A DNA stretch of 59,604 bases from Prauserella endophytica (GCF_005146945.1 NZ_SWMS01000033.1:1-59604), one strand, 5' to 3'. Numbered from the stretch's first letter, positions 25,494-34,500 are shown. Program-made: numbers and translations. The notes: generated by a model from the letters alone, not told the origin.

Positions 25494-25940
25494 TCCGTCC
25501 GGTCGTCGCGCACCGGCGTTGCCCGGTGGTGGCGGGCCGAGGACGGCCGGGTGACCGCATTCGTGCTCACCATCCTGATCGGCCTGCTCGCCCTGACCGG
25601 CCTCAGCCTGGACGGCGGCCTCGCCCTGGCGAGCAAGGTCCGCGCGGGCGGCCAGGCCGAATCCGCCGCCCGCGCTGGCGCCCAAGCCCTCGACCTCGCC
25701 GCCTATCGCGCCAATGGTGCTGTTCGGCTCGATCCTGCGCGGGCACGCGAGTTGGCGCAGCGCTACCTCGCCAGCGTGGGCGCCACCGGCACGGTCGAGG
25801 TCGCCGGGGACACGGTGACCGTCGAGGTCACCGCCCCGTACCGAACCCAGCTGCTGTCGCTCGTCGGCATCGACGACATCCGCACCCATGGGCGCGGCGC
25901 CGCCCACCCGCAGCGCGGGGTCACCGGCATCGAGCCCTGA
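25452..25940 (+). CDS. TadG/Rv3654c-like pseudopilin, start uncertain
   Basis: RWWRAEDGRVTAFVLTILIG parallels the leader of the gene at 24472 ([18 protein letters not shown]), so translation must begin upstream of about 25521. The only nearby in-frame start is a TTG at 25452, without a good ribosome-binding site. A GTG at 25551 has GAGGA upstream but would delete the leader. The mature part (LDGGLALASKVRAGGQAESA, LDLAAYRANGAVRLDP) resembles putative-Flp/TadE-G proteins. About 160 residues from the TTG. It overlaps the antisense HEAGH gene. Confidence 0.75.
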   Translation: MLRFRPGHATHSGHSVRSSRTGVARWWRAEDGRVTAFVLTILIGLLALTGLSLDGGLALASKVRAGGQAESAARAGAQALDLAAYRANGAVRLDPARARELAQRYLASVGATGTVEVAGDTVTVEVTAPYRTQLLSLVGIDDIRTHGRGAAHPQRGVTGIEP

Positions 25941-25980
25941 CCACGCGCGCTGCACCGTTTCACGGAAGGAGAACACCGGC

Positions 25981-26412
25981 ATGGTCACCACGGAAGAAGA
26001 GATCGCCCGCCGACTTCAGGAACGAGACTCCGCACGCAGCGCGCGCCGCGCCCAGGCGGCCACCACCGTGGGCGAGCTGGCCCGCCGGCACACCGAGCTG
26101 GCTGGGCAGCTCGTCGACCTTGAACGCGAGCTCGGCGAGGTCCTGACCGCGGCCGGCGATGTCATCGACGTGTCCGAGCTGGCCCAGGTCACCGACGTCC
26201 CCGTCGCCGACCTCACCCGCTGGCGAGACCAGGCTGCCAAACCCGCTCGCGGCGGCAAGCGCAAACGCCCGAGCGCGAAGAAAAACAACGCCCCCGGCAA
26301 GGGCACCCCAGCGGCCACCGAGCCGCGTGCCGGACGCCCCGCAGCACCGGTCACGCCCGAACCTGAGCCGGTCGATACCAGCGGGGTAGCCGTCGGCGCG
26401 GCGAGCAGCTGA
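25981..26412 (+). CDS. coiled-coil/HTH-like protein
   Basis: A 143-residue protein with GAAGGAG upstream. The N-terminal 70 residues form a coiled coil (RLQERDSARSARRAQAATT, ELAGQLVDLERELGEVLTAA). The next 25 residues look like a helix-turn-helix (VSELAQVTDVPVADLTRWRD), and a Lys/Arg-rich tail could touch nucleic acid. It overlaps the LysM-BTAD gene (TGATG), so both probably belong to the control end of the Tad locus. Confidence 0.65.
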   Translation: MVTTEEEIARRLQERDSARSARRAQAATTVGELARRHTELAGQLVDLERELGEVLTAAGDVIDVSELAQVTDVPVADLTRWRDQAAKPARGGKRKRPSAKKNNAPGKGTPAATEPRAGRPAAPVTPEPEPVDTSGVAVGAASS

Positions 26413-29360
26413 TGATCGGCCGCACGCCGATCGCGCGCACCGCGCGGCTGCTGAGCCGAGCGCTGCGTGGACTGCTCGCGGCCCTCCTGCTCGCCGCGCT
26501 CATCGCCGGTCTTCCCGCGGGGCTGATCCTCGGAGTGGGCTGGCCGTTGCCGGACCACCTGCCAAGCCAGGACGAGATCGGCTCCGTGCTGATGGCGCCG
26601 ATGTCGAGCAGCTTCCTGCTCGACACGCTCGCCTGCCTGGCGTGGCTGCTGTGGCTGGTCTTCGTCATCGACGTCGCCGCCTGCGCGGCCGAGGTCGCCC
26701 GAGGCGCCCGGTGGCCGCAACTGCGACGGCATACCGGCCCCGTGCGGCGCGTCGCGGCCGTGCTCGTCGGCGCCCTGCTGATCGCGGGACTGGGCCGCAC
26801 CGCCACCGCCGCACCAGCTGCACCCGCCGACACCGCCCGGCCCGTCGGCCACGCCCCCGTGGTCGCGACCGCCCCCGCCGCGACCACACCGGTCACCAAC
26901 GAGCCGCCGTCCCCGCTCCCTGCCGAGCCCGGAACCGAGCGGGTCCGGCCACCGGAAGGCGGGGTGCACGACTCGCTGTGGCGGGTCGCGCAGCGCTGCC
27001 TCGGCGACGGGGACCGCTGGCCGGAGATCTGGGCGCTCAACCAGGGCAGCAGCCAGCCTGGCGGGCGTGTGCTGACCAACCCGAACCTGATCCACCCCGG
27101 CGACACCCTCCGCCTCCCCAACACCAGCCCACCACCTGTGCCGCCCGCTCCACCACAACCGCCGGATCCCGAGTCCACGCACCCGGCGCCCGCCACCGAA
27201 CCAGCACCTGCGGCGCCGAGCACGACCACACCACCACCGCCCTCGGGCCCCGCCCCATCCGCCGCGCACCCCACCCCCGACACGGCAGCGGATCAACCCG
27301 CCGGGGGCGCGGTGACCTGGGGCAATGGCGAGGTGTTCGTCGGCGTGGGCCTGGCCGCCGCGGTCAGTGCACTGCTGCTGCTCGCGCGGCGGCGACGGCA
27401 GGCGCGCTACCGGCCCGGCAGCGGCCGGCGTGACGACGACTTGCCGGTCGCGCCCGTCGTCTACCAGTTGCGCCTGGCCCACCTGCGCACCCAGCACCAC
27501 GACGAAGACCTCGAGCTGGACACCGAGACCCACGACCCCGCCGCGCACGAGCACCGTCGTCGTGAACCCGCCGGGGCCGCCCCGGCACCGCGATCGAGCA
27601 CCGGCGCGAATGAGCACGCCGAGGCCGGGAACGAGGGCCAGGTGCGGGTGCTCACCCCCCGCATCCGCCGAGTCATCACCGCCGCCACGCCCACCGACGC
27701 CGGACCCGCGGCACCGCCGTCCCTGGTCGACATCGCGCTCGCTGCGCCAGCCCCCGACCGCGAGACCGCCACGGCCGCCGCGGGCGACGGCAGCCAGATC
27801 GCCCTCGACCTAGCCCGCGTGCACGGCCTCGGCCTGGTCGGCCCCGGCAGCTACGCCGCGGCCCGGGCCCTGCTGCTCACCATCCTCACCACCACGCCCG
27901 CAGACACGTCGGTGCCGACGGTGTTCGTACCCGCCGCTGACCTGGTTCGTCTGCTCGGCGTGCCGGTGCCGACCACCAGCGTGCCGGACACGGTCACCGT
28001 CGTGGCCGATCTGGACAGCGCCCTGGCCGATCTCGCCGCCCCAGCGGCCCGGCCCGCCGTCCTGATCACGACCCCGCCCCGCGAACCGGACCGCCAGGCG
28101 CGGCTGCAGCACCTGCTCGACAACAACGCCCAGTACGGGCTCGCCGCGCTGCTGCTGGGCCAATGGCGTCCCGGAGTGACCGCGTACGTCACCGCCGGCG
28201 GGGTCATCTCCGCAACCGATCCCGGCCTCGGCGAACCGCTGCGCGGCACGCGTGCCTTCACACTGCCCGAGACCGCGACCCGCGACCTACTGGACCTCCT
28301 GCGCACCGCGCAGCCTGACGACGGCGCCGAGAACGTGAACGGAGAAGACGACCGTCACCACATCGCCCCCACGCCTCGGCAGAGGACGGCGCCACCACAA
28401 GCGGCAGCATCGCCCCCGCACGAGAACCCCGGAGGAGGCCCGGACCACCTGGAAATCACCGCCGGGCCACCCGCACCGGAACCGGCCCCGTCCGAGGACG
28501 GTGATCCCCCAGGCCCAGCGTGTCCGCTGCCGACGACAGAATCGGGGACGCCCGCCCCGCTGGTGCTGACGGTGTTCGGCGCCCCTGCTCTGCACTGGCG
28601 ACCTGATACCGCACGACCCGGGACCGAGCCGCAGGACCTGTCCGGCGAGCTGAGCAGCCGACCGGTCGAGCTGCTGGTCTTTCTCGCCGTGCATCCCGGC
28701 GGGGTGTCGCGGGACGGGATCGTCGATGCCCTGTGGCCCGACGAACCGCCCCGCAACCCCGCCAGCGTGCTGCGCACCATCCTGTCCCGCATCCGCCGCA
28801 GCCTCGACACCGCCACCCGCGGCGCCATCAGCGACCCGGTTCTGGCCGAGCACGGCCAGTACCGGCTCGATCCGGCCGTGGTGGAGGTGGACTACTGGGG
28901 CTTCGCCGACGCGGTGACCCGGCGCCGCACCGCGACCACGCCCGAGCGGCGCGCCGACGCCTACGAGGCGATCGTGGCGCGCTACGGCGGACCGCTGGCC
29001 GACGGCCTGGACGCCGAGTGGCTCGTCGCAGCCCGGGAAGCGACCCGCCGCGACGCCCTCGACGCCGTAGCTGCGCTCGCTCGCGCCCGGGTCGAAGCCG
29101 ATCCGGACTACACCCTCGATCTGCTGGAGACCGCGCGGGCGTTCGACCCGCACAACGAACTGCTCTACCGCGACATCATGCGCCTGCAGCACACCCTCGG
29201 CCGGCACGACGCCATTTCCCGCACCCTCACCCTCTTGCGGACCCGCCTGGGCGAAGTCGACGCCAAGCCCACCGCGGACACCGTCGACCTCGCCCAGCGA
29301 TTGCGCGCCCGCGGCACCGGGATACCGGTCGACGAGTTCTCCCGACCCACGGCGCCATGA
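26412..29360 (+). CDS. membrane-bound LysM-BTAD regulator
   Basis: A 982-residue protein. Three hydrophobic segments lie at about residues 14-34, 58-82 and 107-123. A LysM-like unit follows at about 187-240 (DSLWRVAQRCLGDGDRWPEI ... PGDTLRLP), with another membrane segment near 305-325. After an Ala/Pro-rich middle, a SARP-type winged helix (LTVFGAPALHW, RPVELLVFLAVHPGGVSRDG) and bacterial transcription-activation domain (from about residue 715 to the C-terminus) end the protein. Such LysM-BTAD proteins occur with actinobacterial Tad loci. It may link the cell wall to pilus gene expression. Confidence 0.88.
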   Translation: MIGRTPIARTARLLSRALRGLLAALLLAALIAGLPAGLILGVGWPLPDHLPSQDEIGSVLMAPMSSSFLLDTLACLAWLLWLVFVIDVAACAAEVARGARWPQLRRHTGPVRRVAAVLVGALLIAGLGRTATAAPAAPADTARPVGHAPVVATAPAATTPVTNEPPSPLPAEPGTERVRPPEGGVHDSLWRVAQRCLGDGDRWPEIWALNQGSSQPGGRVLTNPNLIHPGDTLRLPNTSPPPVPPAPPQPPDPESTHPAPATEPAPAAPSTTTPPPPSGPAPSAAHPTPDTAADQPAGGAVTWGNGEVFVGVGLAAAVSALLLLARRRRQARYRPGSGRRDDDLPVAPVVYQLRLAHLRTQHHDEDLELDTETHDPAAHEHRRREPAGAAPAPRSSTGANEHAEAGNEGQVRVLTPRIRRVITAATPTDAGPAAPPSLVDIALAAPAPDRETATAAAGDGSQIALDLARVHGLGLVGPGSYAAARALLLTILTTTPADTSVPTVFVPAADLVRLLGVPVPTTSVPDTVTVVADLDSALADLAAPAARPAVLITTPPREPDRQARLQHLLDNNAQYGLAALLLGQWRPGVTAYVTAGGVISATDPGLGEPLRGTRAFTLPETATRDLLDLLRTAQPDDGAENVNGEDDRHHIAPTPRQRTAPPQAAASPPHENPGGGPDHLEITAGPPAPEPAPSEDGDPPGPACPLPTTESGTPAPLVLTVFGAPALHWRPDTARPGTEPQDLSGELSSRPVELLVFLAVHPGGVSRDGIVDALWPDEPPRNPASVLRTILSRIRRSLDTATRGAISDPVLAEHGQYRLDPAVVEVDYWGFADAVTRRRTATTPERRADAYEAIVARYGGPLADGLDAEWLVAAREATRRDALDAVAALARARVEADPDYTLDLLETARAFDPHNELLYRDIMRLQHTLGRHDAISRTLTLLRTRLGEVDAKPTADTVDLAQRLRARGTGIPVDEFSRPTAP

Positions 29361-29811
29361 ATGAGCGCACCGAACGTTCTCGACAACACCTCGCCCGAAC
29401 AGAAATCGAGGTGCGACTCGCGTGCGATCGAGGCAATTGCGCGGAACAGCGAAATACCTCGATTTCGCGCCACGGCACCGGTCGCGCCGATGCTAACGTC
29501 GATCGCGGCAGCACAAACACCGAGGCCAAAGAAAAAGAATCCCGTGGACGCGACTTTGTATTCCACGACAACGCCCGCACTGTCACTCGTCAAGCGTTGT
29601 GCGCGGCTGTCGCCTACCGCGAATACGGCCCAGCGCCACCTGCGCAACCACGATGCCCCGTGTGACGCCAGCGCCTCGGGCGCCGAGCCCCACGTCCTCA
29701 CCCGGATACCCACTGCCACACTCGCAGACCGAAGTGGTGCGGAGAGTGATCGCCAACCGTGGGGCCACCGACCCGGCCTATCAGCCTCGTCCTCCGGTAT
29801 CCGACTAAGGC

Positions 29812-29864
29812 GGATCCCCCCGTGTCAGGCGTTCTCGCAGCTCACACCCCCTACAGGGGGATCC
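29812..29864. repeat. nested inverted repeats GGATCCCCC / GGGGGATCC
   Basis: GGATCCCCC (29812-29820) and GGGGGATCC (29856-29864) are a perfect 9-bp inverted repeat around a 35-bp centre. The right arm is shared with a second, compact palindrome CCCCCTACAGGGGG (29847-29860). Two mutually exclusive hairpins are therefore possible. Candidate operator, terminator or switch upstream of the cargo cluster at 30301. Confidence 0.5.
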
Positions 29865-30192
29865 ACCGGTGTCCCAGACTCGCTTGACACCAAGCAGGTA
29901 AGCACATCAGGCCCGGCGGCGGTGTCACGCGCCCCCGTCATCGTTTCCCCTGTGCTCACCACTGCACTTCGCTCACCTCATCCACTTCTCACTTCCCATT
30001 TTCATTTCTTAAAAAGAACTGCTTTTGCCCGCGGCCTTATTCATGGCCGACGCACTCATTTCAAACTGGCTGGAAATGACCTGACCTGCGCAAACATTGC
30101 CGAGAAATGCGTGCCGTTCACGTCGAAAGATGGCCAAAATTCCCCGAAATTGACCCCGGAAAACTATTGCGTGGCGCCCGGGATCGAGTTAC

Positions 30193-30232
30193 GTTTGTTG
30201 TGTCACCGGGAAAGCCGGAAACCACAACAAAC
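30193..30232. repeat. stem-loop upstream of the cargo cluster
   Basis: GTTTGTTGTG (30193-30202) and CACAACAAAC (30223-30232) are a perfect 10-bp inverted repeat with an inner CCGG/CCGG pair, ending 68 bp before the first start codon of the cluster. No U tract follows, so a 5' leader structure or operator is more likely than a terminator. Confidence 0.5.
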
Positions 30233-30300
30233 CACCGCCCCGGACGCGAACCATTACCCGGGAAGTCGGAAAAATCAGAAACCCACGAATGGGGACCGCT

Positions 30301-30498
30301 ATGTGCATTATCGAATGCGATGACGTGAACGTGAACGATGACGGCACCGTTTCCATTTGGTGTTACTGCGGGTGGGGTGAAACGCACCCCACGGCGGACG
30401 CCGCCGACGCCGCCGGACGCGCCCACATCGAAGCATTCGACGAAAGCGAACGGCTTTACGACGAAAACCCCGCCGCATGGGCCGAACGCTACGCGTAA
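30301..30498 (+). CDS. small acidic protein with Cys pairs
   Basis: A 65-residue protein (MCIIECDDVNVNDDGTVSIW, then CYCGWGETHPTADAADAAGR), with GGGGA five bases before the ATG at 30301. CIIEC and CYCG may form a small metal site; the C-terminal half is a single helix. It is the first gene of the cargo cluster and of its probable operon. Confidence 0.65.
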   Translation: MCIIECDDVNVNDDGTVSIWCYCGWGETHPTADAADAAGRAHIEAFDESERLYDENPAAWAERYA

Positions 30499-30549
30499 CC
30501 GTCCCACGCCGCCAACCACCGAACCACCACCACGGAAGGAACCCACGCC

Positions 30550-30870
30550 ATGCCCAACAACACCAACGACCCGCGAACCGTGTACGTGGTCGACCCCACC
30601 GCCGACCCCGGGCTACTGCCGGAAATCGTGGTGCGGCAGTTCGTGGAAAAAGGGTGCACCGTCACGGGGTTGGTAATCGACCCCGCCGACGCGCAACAAA
30701 TGTTGTACGGCACGGTAACCCGCCCGGACGGCACGTTCGCCGGAAGCTACTACCCCGCCGACCCTGTGCGCGGTGAACGCTGGCGAGTCGTGACCCCCGA
30801 CGGGAAGCACTACCACGCCCCGAGCGAATACAACGCGGTCGACGCCCTGCTCAACGGAATCGGCGCCTAA
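30550..30870 (+). CDS. hypothetical protein
   Basis: A 106-residue alpha/beta protein (TVYVVDPTADPGLLPEIVVR ... QFVEKGCTVTGLVIDPADAQ) with GGAAGGA upstream. The first half resembles a small Rossmann-like or ferredoxin-like unit and the second is beta-rich (GTFAGSYYPADPVRGERWRV). No family is recognised. It is transcribed just ahead of the AAA+ gene with a 52-bp gap. Confidence 0.65.
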   Translation: MPNNTNDPRTVYVVDPTADPGLLPEIVVRQFVEKGCTVTGLVIDPADAQQMLYGTVTRPDGTFAGSYYPADPVRGERWRVVTPDGKHYHAPSEYNAVDALLNGIGA

Positions 30871-30922
30871 ACCCACGCAACCACCGCGCCCGCCGACCCA
30901 CCACACGAAAGGACCCGACACC

Positions 30923-32086
30923 ATGACCACGCCAGCCACGACTCCGGCCACGGGCAGCGCGCCCGCCGCCCCGGGCGCGGCAACCCGACTGCGCAACGGC
31001 GAACTTCGCCGCATGGTGGCCGAACAACTCGCCCACGACCCCGCCGCCGCACTCACCCCCGGCGCCATCGCGACCAAACTCGGCGGGAAGTCTTCCGGCG
31101 CGGTCGGGAACGCGCTGGCGACGCTGGAATCGCGCGGGGAAGCCGAAAAGGTCGGAACCAACCCGGTCACCTACCGCGCGACCGACAAAACCGCCGACGC
31201 CGCGAAAACCGCTACGGTCACCCCGCGCACCACCAGCCCCGCCCCCGCACCGTCGGCACCCGCGACGCCACCCGCCCCGCCCGCGCTGGTGACCGGACCG
31301 GTACGCCGCCCGAACGGGCAGATGTACCACCCGCGCAAGCTGTCCGGGCTGTCCGATGTGACCGCGCTACGGCGGCTGCGGGAGGCGAACGTGTCCGCGC
31401 TCATGTACGGCCCGCCCGGTACCGGGAAGACGTCGGTGGTGGAGGCCGCGTTCGATGATCTCATCACGATCCAGGGCGACAGCGACACCGTGACCGATGA
31501 CTTCGTAGGGTCCTACACCCAAACCCCGGACGGACGCTACGAGTTTGCCTACGGCCCGCTGGTGACCGCGATGCGTGAGGGGCGCGCGTTGTTCATCGAT
31601 GACGCCACGCTCATACCGCCGACCGTGCTCGCGGTGGTGTACCCCGCGATGGACGGACGCCGCCAAATTCTGATCAAGACCCACAAAAACGAGGTGGTGG
31701 ACGCCGCGCCCGGGTTCTACGTCGTGGCCGGACACAACCCCGGGGTTCACGGCGCGGTGTTGACCGACGCGCTCTCGTCGCGGTTTTCCGCGCAGATTCA
31801 CGTGTCCACCGACTACGACCTCGCCACCCAGCTCAAGATCGAACCGAAAGCGGTGCGTGTAGCGCGGAATTTGGCCCAACGGCAGGAAAAGGGCGAGATC
31901 GGATGGGCGCCGCAACTGCGGGAACTGATCGCGTTCAACCGGATCGCCGACGTGCTCGGCACCACCGCCGCCGCCGGAAACCTGGTCGGCATCGCACCCG
32001 AAGAGGACCGGGCCGTGGTCGCCGAGGCGGTGCGCAACGTGTTCGGCGCGAACGTCGCCCCGCTGTCCCTCGGGCCGCAGTTCTAG
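30923..32086 (+). CDS. MoxR/CobS-like AAA+ ATPase with N-terminal winged helix
   Basis: A 387-residue protein with GAAAGGA upstream. Residues 22-86 form a winged helix (RLRNGELRRMVAEQL ... SGAVGNALATLESRG), followed by a Pro/Ala linker. Residues 150-380 form a dynein-class AAA+ module: Walker A GPPGTGKT (163-170), Walker B LFIDDA (223-228, Asp-Asp rather than Asp-Glu), sensor 1 Asn272 (AGHNPG) and the SSRF arginine (287). MoxR/CobS ATPases remodel or load partners that carry a VWA domain, and that partner follows at once. The fused winged helix is unusual and suggests DNA-linked or self-regulating action. Confidence 0.9.
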   Translation: MTTPATTPATGSAPAAPGAATRLRNGELRRMVAEQLAHDPAAALTPGAIATKLGGKSSGAVGNALATLESRGEAEKVGTNPVTYRATDKTADAAKTATVTPRTTSPAPAPSAPATPPAPPALVTGPVRRPNGQMYHPRKLSGLSDVTALRRLREANVSALMYGPPGTGKTSVVEAAFDDLITIQGDSDTVTDDFVGSYTQTPDGRYEFAYGPLVTAMREGRALFIDDATLIPPTVLAVVYPAMDGRRQILIKTHKNEVVDAAPGFYVVAGHNPGVHGAVLTDALSSRFSAQIHVSTDYDLATQLKIEPKAVRVARNLAQRQEKGEIGWAPQLRELIAFNRIADVLGTTAAAGNLVGIAPEEDRAVVAEAVRNVFGANVAPLSLGPQF

Positions 32087-32125
32087 CCACGCGACCCCCG
32101 CGACTGTCCGGAAAGGACGCACATC

Positions 32126-33889
32126 ATGACCACCCACGTAGCCGCACCCGCCGCCGCGCCCACCGCCATGTTTCCCGCCGCCCCCGGGTGGCTGACCCTG
32201 TCCGCCGCGTTCGGCGACGAGGTGCCCGCGATCGCCGACCGTGACGACCTCGTGGTGACCGTCGCCCCCGGGGCGGGACACGGCGCCCCCGCCTGTTTCT
32301 TCCCCGACTTCGCCACCATCGAAGTCGACGGGTCCCACATGGACAAAGGGGTCGACCCCGCCACCGTCGAACCACACCGGGTCGGGGACCGCAAACGCTA
32401 CCGCACCGCATGGGGACTGCTGACCCACGAATGCGGACACGCCAAGCATTCCGTGTGGCGCGCCCCGGACGACGCGCCCCCGGGCGCGGTCGCGGCGGCG
32501 GACTTGCTGGAAGAAACCCGCATGGAAGCCGCGCAAGTGCGCCGCCGCCCGGGCGACCGGTACTGGCTGCGTGCCAGCGCCACCAACCTCATCCTCGCCG
32601 ACACCCAGGCGAACGACCCCGCCGCCGCACCACAAATGACCCCGCACGACGCCGCCCGCAGTGCCGCACTGTTGCTGGCGCGCGTGGACGGGGGCATCCT
32701 CAACCGCCGCGAAGTCGCCCGGGTCGAGCGCGTGGTGCGCGACGTTCTCGGCACCGACACCCTCGCGAAACTCCGCAGAATCTGGCGCGCCGCACACCGC
32801 ACCGCCGACGACAACGCCACCCGCATGATCGAACTCGGGCGCCAATGGTGCGAAGCCATCGGCACCGACCCGAACGAGCCACCCGACACCCCCGACCCCA
32901 ACGCCACCAACAACGCGAACGGGACCGGGAACGGGACACCCTCGCCGTTGGCGAACGCGATCACCAGCGCCGCCGCCGCGATCGGTAGCGCGGTCGCCAC
33001 CGAACCCGCGCCCACCGACCCCATCACCCAGGCCATGGACGCGCGTGCCGCCGACGACAAGGCGCGCCAGCAGGCACAGAAGACCGCGAAGGAGGTCTTC
33101 GGCGGTGCGGGTACCGGGTACGACCCGACCGCCCGCCACATCCGGGGCACCCGTGCGCCGAGTGCGACCGAACAAACCGCCGCGCGGCACCTCGCCCGCG
33201 CGTTGACCACCGCCGGACACCGGGACCGCACCGCCACCAAAACCCGCTCGACCGTGCCCCCGGGACGATTGCGGATGCGCGGCGCGATGACCGCCGACGC
33301 CCAACGCGCGGCGGGCGCGATCCCCACCGCCGAACCGTTCACCCGCACCACCCGAAGCACCGTGCCCGCCCCGCCCTTGCGGCTCGGGATCATCTGCGAC
33401 GTCACCGACTCCATGAGCGCCTTCACCGCCCCCGTGGCCTCGGCGGCATGGATCCTCGCCCACGCCGCCCGCCACACCGCCGTACCCGCCACTACCGCCA
33501 CCGTGGTCTTCGGCGCGGGCACAGTCACGCCAATTACCCGCCCCGACGCCATACCCGCCAAGGTGACCGAATTCGGCACCCGCCTCGGCGGGCACGTCAT
33601 CGACACCGCGATCGGCGCCCTCGACGGTGCCCTCGACCTGTCCCGCCCGAGCGCCGCGCGGCTGCTGGTGATCATCTCCGACGGCAACTTCGAGGACGAA
33701 ACCCGGAAACCGGGCCAGAAGATGCTCGACCGGTTGCGGGACAGCGGTTGCGCGGTGTTGTGGCTGGCGCCCGACAAGTTGGGCACCGACCCGATGAACG
33801 GCGCCACCGTGCACACCCTCACCGACCCCACCACCACCGCCCGCGCCATCGGGCAGGCCGCCACCGCCGCCCTGCGCGCTACCCGCTGA
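32126..33889 (+). CDS. CobT-like VWA protein with HECGH metallopeptidase motif
   Basis: A 587-residue protein. WGLLTHECGHAKHSVW (HECGH at 101-105) followed by LLEETRMEA (128-136) gives the two His and the downstream Glu expected of a zinc metallopeptidase. A variable linker (240-400) leads to a C-terminal VWA domain with metal site D425-V-T-D-S429 (GIICDVTDSMSAF) and LLVIISDGNFEDE. The VWA should dock on the AAA+ ring encoded 40 bp upstream, as CobT does on CobS. A natural reading is an ATPase-driven peptidase; the substrate is unknown. It is the longest gene of the cluster. Confidence 0.88.
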   Translation: MTTHVAAPAAAPTAMFPAAPGWLTLSAAFGDEVPAIADRDDLVVTVAPGAGHGAPACFFPDFATIEVDGSHMDKGVDPATVEPHRVGDRKRYRTAWGLLTHECGHAKHSVWRAPDDAPPGAVAAADLLEETRMEAAQVRRRPGDRYWLRASATNLILADTQANDPAAAPQMTPHDAARSAALLLARVDGGILNRREVARVERVVRDVLGTDTLAKLRRIWRAAHRTADDNATRMIELGRQWCEAIGTDPNEPPDTPDPNATNNANGTGNGTPSPLANAITSAAAAIGSAVATEPAPTDPITQAMDARAADDKARQQAQKTAKEVFGGAGTGYDPTARHIRGTRAPSATEQTAARHLARALTTAGHRDRTATKTRSTVPPGRLRMRGAMTADAQRAAGAIPTAEPFTRTTRSTVPAPPLRLGIICDVTDSMSAFTAPVASAAWILAHAARHTAVPATTATVVFGAGTVTPITRPDAIPAKVTEFGTRLGGHVIDTAIGALDGALDLSRPSAARLLVIISDGNFEDETRKPGQKMLDRLRDSGCAVLWLAPDKLGTDPMNGATVHTLTDPTTTARAIGQAATAALRATR

Positions 33890-33950
33890 AACCCAACGGC
33901 CCAGGGGGCGGGCACCCCGCCCCCCGGGCGAACAGGAGGAACCGTTCGCC

Positions 33951-34460
33951 ATGACCACGACACCCGCCGCCCCGCCCGCCTCATTGACCAACCGCGCGAT
34001 CGCCACCGCCCGCCGCTACCGCGACACCGCCCCGCGCGAATTCGCCGACCGTCACGCCTTCTGGCTGCAATGGGACCGCCGCGCGATCACCGCCGCCCAC
34101 ATCGCCGCTGCCCTCGACATCGGCACCGACACGGTGATCGTGCGCGACGACCCCGACCGCCACCACGGCATCGGGACCAACACCACCCCGGGCGACCTCA
34201 TCGAGGTGACCAGCGAGGGCCACTGCTGGTACTTCATTCCGGACCTGACCGGGTTCGACCCGCTATGGGGCTGGCTACTGCTGGGCTCATGCCCGCGCTG
34301 CGAGGCAACCGGTGTTCCGGTCGCGCGAATCTCCAGCCTCGCCGACCTCGGCGCGTACCTCGACCCCGAGACCGAGCACCACGGCACCGACGCCGCCCCC
34401 GTGGAATTCCACGGCGACCCCGGCCACCACCCGCACTGCCCCCACGCGACGGACAACTAG
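33951..34460 (+). CDS. zinc-knuckle protein, paralog of 35202-35666
   Basis: A 169-residue protein with AGGAGGA upstream. VIVRDDPDRHHGIG, a central beta segment (HCWYFIPDLTG), CPRCEATGV, SSLADLGAYLD and a C-terminal HHPHCPH define a unit that matches the gene at 35202 in order and spacing. The Cys and His residues could bind zinc. No named family. Located directly downstream of the VWA gene. Confidence 0.7.
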   Translation: MTTTPAAPPASLTNRAIATARRYRDTAPREFADRHAFWLQWDRRAITAAHIAAALDIGTDTVIVRDDPDRHHGIGTNTTPGDLIEVTSEGHCWYFIPDLTGFDPLWGWLLLGSCPRCEATGVPVARISSLADLGAYLDPETEHHGTDAAPVEFHGDPGHHPHCPHATDN

Positions 34461-34500
34461 GCCCTTCGCGTTTCCGCAGAACAGAAAGGAAACCTCCGTC

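Larger units (their letters stand above)
29361..30300. other. 940-bp intergenic region with inverted repeats
   Basis: No supported gene: the long open frame on the plus strand lacks a ribosome-binding site and has a random composition. It contains GCGAAAT-N6-ATTTCGC (29449-29468), a possible terminator for the LysM-BTAD gene. It also holds a compound inverted repeat at 29812-29864 and a stem-loop at 30193-30232 (both listed). Bases 29990-30300 are AT-richer than the flanks, as expected for a promoter region of the following gene cluster. Confidence 0.55.

Noticed and set aside
29165-29719. 184-codon minus-strand open frame overlapping the end of the LysM-BTAD gene
   Set aside because: Ser/Arg-rich, no ribosome-binding site, and overlaps a well supported gene.
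29361-30323. 320-codon open frame in the gap before the cargo cluster
   Set aside because: No ribosome-binding site, random amino-acid mix, and it runs through inverted repeats and the promoter region.
31367-34006. 879-codon open frame on the minus strand
   Set aside because: Antisense to the MoxR and VWA genes, whose motifs are unambiguous; the translation is Gly/Val-rich low complexity.
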